A stretch of DNA of 42,806 bases from positions 1-42,806 of the forward strand of contig JACQXF010000011.1 in NCBI GenBank assembly GCA_016208855.1. Reading direction: 5' to 3'. Positions 6,668 to 14,494 of the stretch are shown here, in pieces (within the stretch, counting starts at the first letter, position 1; the number at the start of each line of letters is the position of its first letter). The notes beneath the pieces are model-generated. The model saw only the letters and a list, made by a program, of their open reading frames with translations, had not been told where the DNA came from and did no database searches. Both the position numbers and the translations under genes were made by a program. The stretch comes from Nitrospirota bacterium (GTDB taxonomy: Bacteria > Nitrospirota > Thermodesulfovibrionia > UBA6902 > DSMQ01).

Positions 6668-7195
6668 TTAGTAAAAAGCCCTAAATGTCCCCACAAACTT
6701 ATCAAAAACACTAAGGTATTCGTCAAAATAGGCTGGAGTATTTCTATATATAATCCCGTAGCCCTTATCCCCTTTTTTCAGAAATATATACTTAAACATA
6801 TAGTTGCCTGAGATAACCAACTCAACGGCATCAATTCCATCTACTTTTATTATCTTCTGTGAAAGCTTCATTCCTCCGAATTCTGCAACTGCCTCATTAG
6901 CATGGATATCGAGGGATTGGGTCTTGCCAACCTCATCTAACCAATATGAATTTACCCCAATTATGCCATTGCTTTTTTTATGCCTAAAACTTATCTCATA
7001 CATAGTATTTGATTTCTTAACACCGTATTGAACCCATGTCTGCTGACGCACAACCTCCCAGTCACTGTCTAAGAGGGTAATATTAAAGTAATTCTCAAGA
7101 TAAAACTGATTTCCTTTAATTTCCCCGGTAGTTGTTACGCATGCCGTGAGGAACAATAATGTCAGCAGCAGTAAAGATAATCTTATGCGTTGCAT
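6668..7195 (-). CDS. Putative outer-membrane/periplasmic lipoprotein, 175 aa
   Basis: The N-terminus MQRIRLSLLLLTLLFLTAC is a lipoprotein signal peptide with lipobox LTAC and acceptor Cys19, so the mature protein should be lipid-anchored. The mature part is mostly beta-rich (ITLLDSDWEVVRQQTW; ISFRHKKSNGIIGV; KIIKVDGIDAVELVISGNYMFKYIFLKKG). I recognise no family. A strong AAAGGAGG ribosome binding site precedes the ATG. It starts 15 bases after the S41 protease gene on the same strand, so the two are likely one envelope operon, and the lipoprotein could be a partner or substrate of the protease. Confidence 0.8.
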   Translation of the reverse strand: MQRIRLSLLLLTLLFLTACVTTTGEIKGNQFYLENYFNITLLDSDWEVVRQQTWVQYGVKKSNTMYEISFRHKKSNGIIGVNSYWLDEVGKTQSLDIHANEAVAEFGGMKLSQKIIKVDGIDAVELVISGNYMFKYIFLKKGDKGYGIIYRNTPAYFDEYLSVFDKFVGTFRAFY

Positions 7196-7210
7196 AATAA
7201 GCCTCCTTTA

Positions 7211-8350
7211 TTATTTTAAAACTTGTATTGCTCTATCCATTACTACTTCTTCCTCTGTTTCACTTTCAACAATAATGTCTGGTGTCAGTCCTATCCCTTC
7301 AACAGATCTGCCGTCAGGCATAAAGTATTTTCCAAGCGTAATATAAAGACCCGTACTATCAGAGATCGGCAAAAGTGTTTGGAACGTACCCTTACCAAAA
7401 GTTTTTCTGCCAATAACCTTAGCCCTTTTGTGAAATTGCAATGCCCCGGCAAACAACTCGGATGCACTGGCACTGCCTTCATCTACAATAATAACAAGCG
7501 GCCATTTATATGTCTGTTCTTTATCTGCCTTAAATTTTACTTTATAGTGAGGATAATTGCTGTCAAGAGAAGTTATTACGCCAGAGCCTATAAATAACCT
7601 TGAAAACTCAACACATGAGTCCAAATCACCGCCTGGGTTGTTTCTCAAGTCTATTATTAAGCCACTTAAAGGGCCATTCTTTGCTTCCATCTCCTGAATT
7701 GACTTCTTGAAATCAGATACAGTGCCTTTATTAAAAAGGGCAATTTTTATGTAGCCGTAATTCCCTTCAAAAGCTTTCCATTCAATTATTTTGGGCTTGA
7801 TAAATTCTCTTGCTAAAACAAAATCCATACGGTTATCTTTATCCCTGAGAATAGTCAGCGCTACTTTGCTGCCGGCAGAAAACCCCGGCGCCCTGAGAAG
7901 CCGCATTGCCTCAATAAACCGCATCTTACTGACAGGTCTTCCATCAATATCAATAATTATATCCTTTGGCTTTATCCCTGCCTTAAATGCGGGGCCGTCT
8001 GATTCAACGGATATAATCTCTATATTATTATTGTCTGTCCTTGCAACCTGAATGCCAATTCCGACATATTTATCTTTACCGTTTTCGATAAAACTACCTA
8101 TCATTTCAGGAGGCACAAAAAAACTATACCTGTCTAACGCCTCTGTCATACCCTCCAATGCCGCATAAACAAATCTCTTCTTCTCTTTATCATCCATAGA
8201 AACAAATTGAAGAATAGACAGGGCATTTCCTAATAGTTGGATATCGTTATATGAAGCTGTCGGCGGGTCGTATTTAACTGTTTTTTCGTCGGCAAAAGCA
8301 TAAGAGGCAAGGCACAATGTTAACAACAAGATACAGGCTATAAGCTTCAT
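7211..8350 (-). CDS. S41 family C-terminal processing peptidase (CtpA/Prc-like)
   Basis: This is a 379-residue periplasmic serine protease. A signal peptide ends near residue 20 (LLTLCLASYAFA). A PDZ domain spans about 92-175 (YVGIGIQVARTDNNNIEIIS; GPAFKAGIKPKDIIIDIDG). The S41 core has LIIDLRNNPGGDL (232-243), the catalytic serine in GSASASELF (near Ser295), and the general-base lysine in GRKTFGKG (Lys320), so both Ser and Lys are present. The domain order fits CtpA-type enzymes that trim or degrade envelope proteins. The lipoprotein gene follows closely on the same strand. Confidence 0.93.
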   Translation of the reverse strand: MKLIACILLLTLCLASYAFADEKTVKYDPPTASYNDIQLLGNALSILQFVSMDDKEKKRFVYAALEGMTEALDRYSFFVPPEMIGSFIENGKDKYVGIGIQVARTDNNNIEIISVESDGPAFKAGIKPKDIIIDIDGRPVSKMRFIEAMRLLRAPGFSAGSKVALTILRDKDNRMDFVLAREFIKPKIIEWKAFEGNYGYIKIALFNKGTVSDFKKSIQEMEAKNGPLSGLIIDLRNNPGGDLDSCVEFSRLFIGSGVITSLDSNYPHYKVKFKADKEQTYKWPLVIIVDEGSASASELFAGALQFHKRAKVIGRKTFGKGTFQTLLPISDSTGLYITLGKYFMPDGRSVEGIGLTPDIIVESETEEEVVMDRAIQVLK

Positions 8351-8460
8351 CTAACCTCCTGCTAATATATGAAAATTATATTAGCAAATATATTTCCATG
8401 AAACAATGCCAAAATAAAAAGGATATATGCTAAAATAGTTTTCAACTTAAAAAACTAACT

Positions 8461-8490
8461 TTTATTTACTATTCACTAATTACTGCAGTT
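8461..8490. repeat. Degenerate 7-bp tract before the SRP RNA
   Basis: The region around TTACTATTCACTAATTACTG falls into heptads (TTACTAT, TCACTAA, TTACTGC, AGTTAAT). It is close in sequence to the tract at 8671-8699. Confidence 0.45.
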
Positions 8491-8494
8491 AATT

Positions 8495-8603
8495 GTCAGG
8501 CTTTCGGGCCCTGTGCGACAGGGCGCTGTGAACTCCGCCAGGTTCGGAAGGAAGCAACGGTAAGCAGTTGCGCTGGGTGCCGCAGGCAAACCTGAAAGCC
8601 TGA
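8495..8603 (+). ncRNA. ffs: Bacterial signal recognition particle RNA (4.5S type)
   Basis: The SRP core is clear: CCAGGTTCGGAAGGAAGCA is the conserved helix-8 side, matched by GCGCTGGGTGCCGCAGG on the return strand. The ends GTCAGGCTTT (8495-8504) and AAAGCCTGAC (8594-8603) pair perfectly, giving a single ~109-nt hairpin without an Alu domain. It binds Ffh for co-translational targeting. It lies just upstream of dnaX, a common gene order in bacteria. Confidence 0.95.
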
Positions 8604-8670
8604 CTTTATAAAGACAGTTATTAGTTGTTGGTATTCAACAAGAAACCAAAAATAATACATGTTTTATAAA

Positions 8671-8699
8671 CTATTCACTATTAACTATTCACTATTAAC
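8671..8699. repeat. 7-bp tandem tract upstream of dnaX
   Basis: Four heptads in perfect alternation: CTATTCA, CTATTAA, CTATTCA, CTATTAA, then CT. The dnaX ATG is ten bases further on and no good Shine-Dalgarno intervenes. Confidence 0.8.
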
Positions 8700-8708
8700 T
8701 GGTTTATT

Positions 8709-10370
8709 ATGAGCTACCTCGTTCTTGCAAGAAAGTGGAGACCCCAGAGCTTTGATGATTTGATAGGGCAGGAGGCTGTTGCCAGAGCATTAAAGAATGC
8801 AATTGCGGCTGAAAGGGTGGCCCATGCCTATCTCTTTTCAGGCCCGCGCGGCATAGGCAAAACATCCGCGGCAAGGATACTGTCAAAGGCGCTTAACTGC
8901 TCTAAAGGGCCCACTTCCGATCCCTGCGGCGAGTGCATAAACTGCAAGTCAATAACTGACGGCTCTTCAGTAGATGTCCTTGAAATTGACGGCGCATCAA
9001 ACAATAAAGTTGAAGATATAAGGGAGCTAACAGACTCGGTGCAGTACGCGCCCTCATCCTGCAAATATAAGATATATATTATTGATGAAGTTCACATGTT
9101 AACCAAAGAGGCCTTCAACGCCCTCCTGAAAACACTTGAAGAGCCTCCGCCGCATGTTATCTTCATCTTTGCCACAACAGAGCCTAAAAAACTGCCTGCC
9201 ACGATACTTTCGCGCTGCCAGCATTATGCGTTTAAAAAAATACCAAAAAACAGCCTAAAAGAACTCATAAGAAAAATCTCAAAGACTGAAAACATTACCA
9301 TAAAAGACTCTGCCATTGAGATGATAGCAAGGGCAGCAGACGGCGGGATGAGAGACGCGCTCACCATACTTGACCAGGCCACTTCCTTTAGCGATGACAT
9401 AGGCGAGGCTGAATTACAGTCTCTTTTAGGCCTGCCTGAGGCTGACATAATACTGGGGCTTTCAGGGGCAATCGTTGAGGGCAATGTCTCCCAATGCCTT
9501 TTGATAATAAAAGACCTCGTTGACAGAGGGCATGACCTCAGGCCCTTTGTTAAAGAACTTGTAGAGCATTTCAGAAACTTGGCAGTTATAAAGATAGCCG
9601 ACAGACCTGGCGATCTTCTTGAATTCACAGAAAGCGAGATAGAGAATCTCAAAGATCAGGCCTCAAAGATAAGCATAGAGGAGCTTACCCTGCTCATGAC
9701 GCAGCTTCTTAAGCTTGAGGCTGAAATAAGGTTTGCGGTAAATCCAAGATACACACTGGAGCTTGGCCTGCTGCGCACCTCTTTCTTTAAAGGAATGACC
9801 TCTATTGGCAGCCTTCTTGAAAAATTAGGCAAGACAGAGCCTGAAACTTATCACAGCCCCTCAAAGCCGCATACCGCAAGTCATTCTGTAGCTGAGAAAC
9901 CTGAAGCCATGCAAAAAAAAACCACACATGAGGCAATTGCAGAACAAAAACCCGAAGACCGGACAGACGGGACTGCGATAGAAGGCATATCAGAGACAGG
10001 CAATGCAGAAGAGCTGTGGCAAAAGGTTATTGAAAAGATTGAGGCTACAGGAAATCATCTCCTTGCATGCAAGCTGGGAGAAGCGACTGTTTCAGGCCTT
10101 TCAAAAACAGACCTATCCATAGGTTTTAACGGCGGTATGGCTGTTCTTGTTGATACTGTTAGAAAAAATACACATTTAATTGAGAATACAATAAACAATG
10201 TTACCGGGCAGAAGCTGAAACTTAAGGTTGTACAGCTCTCGGGCAAAGGCAAAAAGGGAATAAGGGAAGTAAAGGAAGACATACTCGCTGACCCAACTGT
10301 AAAAAACGCCATTGAGATTTTCAATGGAAGGGTTTTGGAAATGAAATCACTTAATGATAATTCTACCTGA
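8709..10370 (+). CDS. dnaX: DNA polymerase III subunits gamma/tau
   Basis: DnaX is the clamp-loader ATPase of the replicative polymerase. The 553-residue frame has Walker A GPRGIGKT (45-52), a zinc site (C64, C73, C76, C79), Walker B-type YIIDEVHMLTKEAFNALLKT, sensor ATTEPKKLPATILSRCQ, and the domain III collar to about residue 370. A polar linker (~375-430) leads to a tau-type C-terminal domain (LWQKVIEKIEATGNHLLACK...). An A9 run at codons 402-405 is placed to give a gamma form of about 407 residues by -1 frameshifting. ybaB and recR follow, the classic order. Confidence 0.97.
   Translation: MSYLVLARKWRPQSFDDLIGQEAVARALKNAIAAERVAHAYLFSGPRGIGKTSAARILSKALNCSKGPTSDPCGECINCKSITDGSSVDVLEIDGASNNKVEDIRELTDSVQYAPSSCKYKIYIIDEVHMLTKEAFNALLKTLEEPPPHVIFIFATTEPKKLPATILSRCQHYAFKKIPKNSLKELIRKISKTENITIKDSAIEMIARAADGGMRDALTILDQATSFSDDIGEAELQSLLGLPEADIILGLSGAIVEGNVSQCLLIIKDLVDRGHDLRPFVKELVEHFRNLAVIKIADRPGDLLEFTESEIENLKDQASKISIEELTLLMTQLLKLEAEIRFAVNPRYTLELGLLRTSFFKGMTSIGSLLEKLGKTEPETYHSPSKPHTASHSVAEKPEAMQKKTTHEAIAEQKPEDRTDGTAIEGISETGNAEELWQKVIEKIEATGNHLLACKLGEATVSGLSKTDLSIGFNGGMAVLVDTVRKNTHLIENTINNVTGQKLKLKVVQLSGKGKKGIREVKEDILADPTVKNAIEIFNGRVLEMKSLNDNST
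9913..9921 (+). promoter_or_regulatory. A9 slippery site, candidate -1 frameshift for the gamma subunit
   Basis: Nine consecutive A residues span codons CAA-AAA-AAA-ACC. A -1 slip after AAA (9918-9920) reads AAC-CAC-ACA-TGA, ending at 9929-9931 three codons later. The position, just after domain III, matches where gamma ends in bacteria with programmed slippage in dnaX. Transcriptional slippage on A9 would give a similar product. Confidence 0.6.
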
Positions 10371-10400
10371 CTTGATTTTCAATTTCTCATTGCAAAATGA

Positions 10401-10456
10401 TCATTGTTAATTGTTAAATGAGAATTTTAAAAAGATTTTAGAATTTAGAATTTTAC
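10401..10456. repeat. Degenerate 7-bp tract upstream of ybaB
   Basis: The AT-rich gap reads as heptads TCATTGT, TAATTGT, TAAATGA, GAATTTT, AAAAAGA, TTTTAGA, ATTTAGA, ATTTTAC. Neighbouring units are similar but not identical. Low base complexity makes this one less certain than the tracts at 3787 and 8671. Confidence 0.4.
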
Positions 10457-10469
10457 TAATGGAGGTTAT

Positions 10470-10802
10470 ATGTCTAAAAAAATGTTAGGCGACATCATGA
10501 AGCAGGCACAAAAAATGCAGCAGGAGATGGGAAGGATCCAGGAAGAGGCAAAAAAGAAGACTGTTGAGGCATCTGCAGGCGGCGGCATGGTCACTGTCAC
10601 AGCCACCGGCGCAATGGAGATAGTCTCTATTAAGATAGAGCGCGATGTGGTAAACCCTGATGATATTGAGATGCTTCAGGACCTTATCGTTGCAGCGGTT
10701 AACGAGGCACTGAGAAGGGCGCAGCAGATGGTCTCAGAAGATATGGGAAAACTCACAGGGGGATTACAGGTTCCTGGCATTGGCGGATTATTCGGGCAAT
10801 GA
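10470..10802 (+). CDS. ybaB: YbaB/EbfC family nucleoid-associated protein
   Basis: YbaB/EbfC proteins are small dimeric DNA-binding proteins associated with the nucleoid. The 110-residue product starts MSKKMLGDIMKQAQKMQQEM, a typical amphipathic helix rich in Gln/Met/Lys. It continues with the beta-sheet GGGMVTVTATGAMEIVSIKI and the helix DLIVAAVNEALRRAQQMVSE, ending in a Gly-rich tail (LTGGLQVPGIGGLFGQ). A GGAGG Shine-Dalgarno sits 7 bases before the ATG. Its stop overlaps the recR start by four bases, so the two are translationally coupled. Confidence 0.96.
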   Translation: MSKKMLGDIMKQAQKMQQEMGRIQEEAKKKTVEASAGGGMVTVTATGAMEIVSIKIERDVVNPDDIEMLQDLIVAAVNEALRRAQQMVSEDMGKLTGGLQVPGIGGLFGQ

Positions 10803-11392
10803 CTAACGGCATTGTAGAGAATCTCATAAATGAGCTTTCAAGGCTCCCTGGCATTGGGCGCAAGACAGCTCAGCGGCTCTCTTTTTTTATTATGGGCATG
10901 CCAAAAGCTGATGCCGCTTCCATTGCCAACGCAATTATTGAAATCAAGGAAAAGGCGCGGTTCTGCAGGGAGTGTTTTAACATTACAGAGGACGAAACCT
11001 GCTCTATATGCAGCAATACCTCAAGGGATCGCAGCAGGATATGCGTTGTTGAGGAGCCAAGCAATCTGATAGTCATAGAGAAGACAAAGACATACAAAGG
11101 CCTCTATCATGTGCTTCTTGGGGCGCTTTCGCCCATTGACGGGATAACCCCTGACAGGCTGAAGATTGCTGAATTGTCGGAGAGGGCAAAGGCAGACGGC
11201 GTCTCAGAAGTCATTATAGCAACAAACCCAAACACAAAGGGCGAAACCACTGCACAATATCTTTTAGAGGTTTTAAGACCTCTCGGAGTTAAGATAACAA
11301 GGATTGCCTACGGCCTCCCAATAGGCGGAGATATTGAATTTGCAGACGAAGTAACCCTGTCAAAGGCCCTTGAGGGAAGAAGAGAGCTGTAG
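10799..11392 (+). CDS. recR: Recombination protein RecR
   Basis: RecR is a ring-forming DNA-binding protein of the RecFOR pathway, acting in recombinational repair of gapped DNA. The 197-residue product is full length. It shows an N-terminal helix-hairpin-helix (LSRLPGIGRKTAQRLSFF), a four-cysteine zinc finger (C56, C59, C68, C71), and a Toprim domain from about residue 80 (ICVVEEPSNLIVIEKTKTYKG; VIIATNPNTKGETTAQYL). The C-terminal YGLPIGGDIEFADEVTLSKALEGRR is typical. It ends the dnaX-ybaB-recR run; after it transcription direction changes. Confidence 0.97.
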   Translation: MTNGIVENLINELSRLPGIGRKTAQRLSFFIMGMPKADAASIANAIIEIKEKARFCRECFNITEDETCSICSNTSRDRSRICVVEEPSNLIVIEKTKTYKGLYHVLLGALSPIDGITPDRLKIAELSERAKADGVSEVIIATNPNTKGETTAQYLLEVLRPLGVKITRIAYGLPIGGDIEFADEVTLSKALEGRREL

Positions 11393-11430
11393 ACATTCTG
11401 CGCAATTGATATCTGATACGGCTCTTTATT

Positions 11431-12186
11431 TTATTCGTTCTTCCAATAAACAAGACTTGTACCTTTAATATTTTTTAGGCCGTATTTCCCCTTTGCCTCT
11501 ATTTCTTCTAATGCCCTTGTCACGCCCTCCCAGATTCCATAATCATGCCATATAATTACGCCGCCTTTTTTAATCATTTTCATAGCCGCATAACTGTCAG
11601 ACATGACATATTCATACGCATGGGAGCCATCTACAAAAACCAGTGAGCAGGACTTTTCGTATGGGGAAAAATCAAAAGTTGCCGAGTCGCCAAATAACTG
11701 ATGTATTTTAGCAACGGTTGAACTGTCAGATATCCTGTGCTTTTCGAATCTCTTGCCTGGCTTTTCTTTTTCCACCATATGCCTTTCTCCGGAGGCTAAT
11801 GAGAACCGGGTATCCATTTCCGGCAGCAAATCAAGGGTGTATACTTTGCAGTCAGGGGGTGACGAAAACGCAAGGTTTAATGAAGTCCGGCCATCAAATG
11901 TGCCGATTTCAAACAGGTTTGTCCCTTCCTTGCAATTTGCCGCTATTGCACTAATAACACCAAGTTCGCTTATCCTGATATTCCCGTTAGCCTTGTTATG
12001 CTCCCATATCTTTACAATGCGCTGTGTGGCACAGCGCCTCCACGAAACAGACGGCAACTGAACCTGTTGCAGCAGTTTGCCATCTTTATTTCTGAGGCGC
12101 CTTGAAAAGCGCCGCCATTTTCTTGATAACCCTGATAGGGGAAGATAGATTCTAATTCCATAAAACCCATAAAGTATTTCTTTCAT
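11431..12186 (-). CDS. Class I SAM-dependent methyltransferase (Methyltransf_24 type)
   Basis: The 251-residue product has a basic N-terminus (LSRKWRRFSRRLRNKDGK) followed by a Rossmann SAM-binding domain: NLFEIGTFDGRTSLNLA (motif I), then a charged insert, then CSLVFVDGSHAYEYVMSD and GGVIIWHDYG near the C-terminus. The DGSH and HDY motifs are usual for this family of small O-methyltransferase-like enzymes found in glycan loci. It starts 3 bases after the GT9 gene stop on the same strand, so it is the last gene of the first polysaccharide transcript. The likely acceptor is a sugar hydroxyl, but this is inference. Its relative at 17886-18506 shares the same motif set. Confidence 0.82.
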   Translation of the reverse strand: MKEILYGFYGIRIYLPLSGLSRKWRRFSRRLRNKDGKLLQQVQLPSVSWRRCATQRIVKIWEHNKANGNIRISELGVISAIAANCKEGTNLFEIGTFDGRTSLNLAFSSPPDCKVYTLDLLPEMDTRFSLASGERHMVEKEKPGKRFEKHRISDSSTVAKIHQLFGDSATFDFSPYEKSCSLVFVDGSHAYEYVMSDSYAAMKMIKKGGVIIWHDYGIWEGVTRALEEIEAKGKYGLKNIKGTSLVYWKNE

Positions 12187-12189
12187 AAA

Positions 12190-13335
12190 TTATTTTCTAT
12201 TAACCAAAATATTGCCCAGAACGGATTTTATCTCTTCCGGTGTGATGTCATCAAGGCACTTGCTTGTTTTGCTCCCATTACATCCAGCTTTTCCACAAGG
12301 AATACACTGCCAATCTTTTTGAATAACAGTATGAATTCCAAATGGTTGGAGACCGGTTCTTTCTGGGTATATGTTTTTAGGATTTGAGATTTTACTGTCC
12401 CACGGCCCCCAATGGAGCGTCCAGCTTGGACCAAACATTGCAACAACCGGTGTCCCAGCTGCGGCGGCTATGTGCATCGGCGCAGAGTCAACACCAAAAA
12501 ATAAATCAGAGGCCTTTGATATTGCGGCAAGCTGTTTAATAGTAAGTTTTCCGCATAAATCTAACAGCAGTGACGAGTGACGAGTGACGAGTGACGGGCA
12601 TAAAGACAAAATCCTCTTTGCCTTTTCCATCTCTCTTTTATCAGGAGATGAGGTAACAATCACATTTATCCCCTCTGCAATAAGCCAATTTATTGTCTCT
12701 GCCATGTATTCGTCTTTACAGCATTTAAAAAGCCATCGTGATGTAGGATGTATATGGATAACCTTATCGCTTTCAGTTATGCCGTTTTCCTCAAAAAGCC
12801 TTTTAACAAACATTCGTGCGTCTTCAGGAATAAAAATATCCACTGCAAGATTGACTGTGTTGATGCCGAATTGTTTTACAACATTGAGGTTCTGCAAAAC
12901 CATATGCTGATTTAAGTCTTTTTTTGCAAGGTGGGTATATAAGTGTCTCTTTCCTAAAAAACCATCCTGTTCAGGGTCGCATGCCAGTCTGTATCGCGCC
13001 CCTGATATAAAGGATATTATTGAGGCCCTGTCCCCGCTGGTAAGGTCAACGGTCATGTCAAAGCCTTTTCCCCGTATAGTTTTCAAAAAAGCGAGCTCTC
13101 CTGCGCATTTTCTTAATGTATTCTCATTTTTCATGCCCCTGTCAAAGGCTATTACCTCATCTATAAGCAGATTGCCTGTAAGCACGTCTTCTGTCCCGGA
13201 ATTTACAAGGGCTGAGATATGAGCATCCGGAAAGTTCTCCCTTAATGCCCTGAAGACAGGGACAGTAAGGATGACGTCGCCGATGTTGCGTAGTTTTATA
13301 ACAAGGATATTTCGTATATCTTTAAATTCATGCAT
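12190..13335 (-). CDS. Glycosyltransferase family 9 (WaaQ-type heptosyltransferase)
   Basis: GT9 enzymes transfer ADP-heptose to the LPS core at the inner membrane. The 381-residue product has the GT9 start ILVIKLRNIGDVILTVPVFRAL, the mid-domain HIHPTSRWLFKCC that resembles heptosyltransferase III (WaaQ), and the donor-site FFGVDSAPMHIAAAAGTPVVAMFGPS. A Cys-rich segment (CIPCGKAGCNGSKTSKCL) near the C-terminus is also usual in GT9. Residues encoded by 12569-12596 (CPSLVTRHSSLL region) come from four exact copies of a 7-bp repeat, in a surface segment before DLCGKLT. The methyltransferase at 11431 follows by 3 bases. Confidence 0.88.
   Translation of the reverse strand: MHEFKDIRNILVIKLRNIGDVILTVPVFRALRENFPDAHISALVNSGTEDVLTGNLLIDEVIAFDRGMKNENTLRKCAGELAFLKTIRGKGFDMTVDLTSGDRASIISFISGARYRLACDPEQDGFLGKRHLYTHLAKKDLNQHMVLQNLNVVKQFGINTVNLAVDIFIPEDARMFVKRLFEENGITESDKVIHIHPTSRWLFKCCKDEYMAETINWLIAEGINVIVTSSPDKREMEKAKRILSLCPSLVTRHSSLLLDLCGKLTIKQLAAISKASDLFFGVDSAPMHIAAAAGTPVVAMFGPSWTLHWGPWDSKISNPKNIYPERTGLQPFGIHTVIQKDWQCIPCGKAGCNGSKTSKCLDDITPEEIKSVLGNILVNRK
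12569..12596. repeat. In-frame 7-bp tract inside the GT9 gene
   Basis: Four identical heptads AGTGACG stand in tandem within the coding sequence. On the coding strand they encode a Val/Thr/Arg/His/Ser-rich stretch between two conserved GT9 parts. Confidence 0.85.
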
Positions 13336-13384
13336 AAAACAATAGTCTGTTATATAGCATTATAGCTTTTCGCCACCCAAGGCC

Positions 13385-14494
13385 TTAATGATGTATGATA
13401 TTTATCAATTCGTTCACTGCCCGCTCAATAGGGAAGGCCTCTGCCTTTTGCCTCGCCCTCTCGCCCATTTGCTTAAGACTGCTAAGGGAAAGAATTATTT
13501 TAGATGCCAATTCATGATGGTCAAAGATATTATCGCTAACGTATCCTTCCTGCCCGTTTTCTATTAGTTCAGATGCCCCGTTATTCTTTGTGGTTATTAC
13601 AGGAAGGCCTGATGCCATCGCCTCAATAGTGGCATTGCTGAAAGGGTCATAAAGGGTTGGCAGCGCAAAAATATCTGCTGCCGCATAAAATTTCTCTATA
13701 TCTGCCTGTGGCCCTAAAAAAGTAGTTTTGCCGGACATGCCGTATTCCTCTGAAAGAGCCTTATATCTATCTACGTCGCCTTTGCCGATAGCAACAATAT
13801 GAACATCATAACCTTTTATCAAAGGAAGTGCTTTAAACAAAGTCCTTAGCCCTTTTCTCTCAAATCCGCTGCCTACAAAGAGGACTACCAGAGCATCTTC
13901 AGGCATATCGAGGCTTTTCCTTACGGCATCGCGCCATTTTAGCTTATTATCAGGACAAAACCGCTTTAAATCAACGCCATTATAGATTATCTTTATCCTC
14001 CCCTCCGGCACAGCATAGTGATACATAATCTGCTTCTTTACCATCTCTGAATTAGCAATAATAAGAGGCGTGTTTTTAAAGAGTCTTTCTTCAATGCCCA
14101 AAAGAGCGATGTGCAGGGGATTTATCTTAAAGGAGAGCTTTTTGTAAAAAGCCTCCGCCTGCGCCCTTATTTTCAGCCATTCTGCGTGGCATCCATCGCC
14201 GGCCCTGTAAATGTCCTGATATGTAGTTCTCTCCAGACTTATAACACAGTCAAGTTTTGAGCGTTGAGTTTTAATCATTGAGTTTGTATTCATATTAAAT
14301 GTCAACGTGCTGAGTACCGAGCTAAAAGGGAGTATGCTTACTTTATGAAATATTATGCCTTCTTCTTGAGCCCACTGGTTTGCAAACACATGTATCTCAT
14401 GGCCTTCTTTCTTTAAATAGTTTATAAGAGTTTGTAAATACCTCTCTGCGCCGCCGTGTGTTGAGAACCTCTTTTTTATGAATGCAAGCCTCAT
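13385..14494 (-). CDS. Glycosyltransferase family 4
   Basis: The 369-residue product is a GT-B retaining glycosyltransferase. It starts MRLAFIKKRFSTHGGAERYLQTLI, has an N-terminal Rossmann domain, then IIYNGVDLKRFCPD and LVVLFVGSGFERKGLRTLFKAL, and the donor-site FALPTLYDPFSNATIEAMASGLPVITT with the E-x7-E pattern. It resembles WaaG-like LPS-core transferases in layout. I chose the ATG at 14494, which overlaps the stop of the upstream GT2 gene (ATGA) and has GAAGGGG before it. The longer frame (14512) lacks these. A degenerate heptad tract at 14253-14287 encodes part of the N-terminal domain (SMIKTQRSKLD). Confidence 0.9.
   Translation of the reverse strand: MRLAFIKKRFSTHGGAERYLQTLINYLKKEGHEIHVFANQWAQEEGIIFHKVSILPFSSVLSTLTFNMNTNSMIKTQRSKLDCVISLERTTYQDIYRAGDGCHAEWLKIRAQAEAFYKKLSFKINPLHIALLGIEERLFKNTPLIIANSEMVKKQIMYHYAVPEGRIKIIYNGVDLKRFCPDNKLKWRDAVRKSLDMPEDALVVLFVGSGFERKGLRTLFKALPLIKGYDVHIVAIGKGDVDRYKALSEEYGMSGKTTFLGPQADIEKFYAAADIFALPTLYDPFSNATIEAMASGLPVITTKNNGASELIENGQEGYVSDNIFDHHELASKIILSLSSLKQMGERARQKAEAFPIERAVNELINIIHH
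14253..14287. repeat. In-frame degenerate 7-bp tract inside the GT4 gene
   Basis: Five heptads in register: AGTTTTG, AGCGTTG, AGTTTTA, ATCATTG, AGTTTGT. They encode TNSMIKTQRSKLD in the first Rossmann domain. The sequence is close to the better-conserved tract at 14942-14976 in the next gene. Confidence 0.55.
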
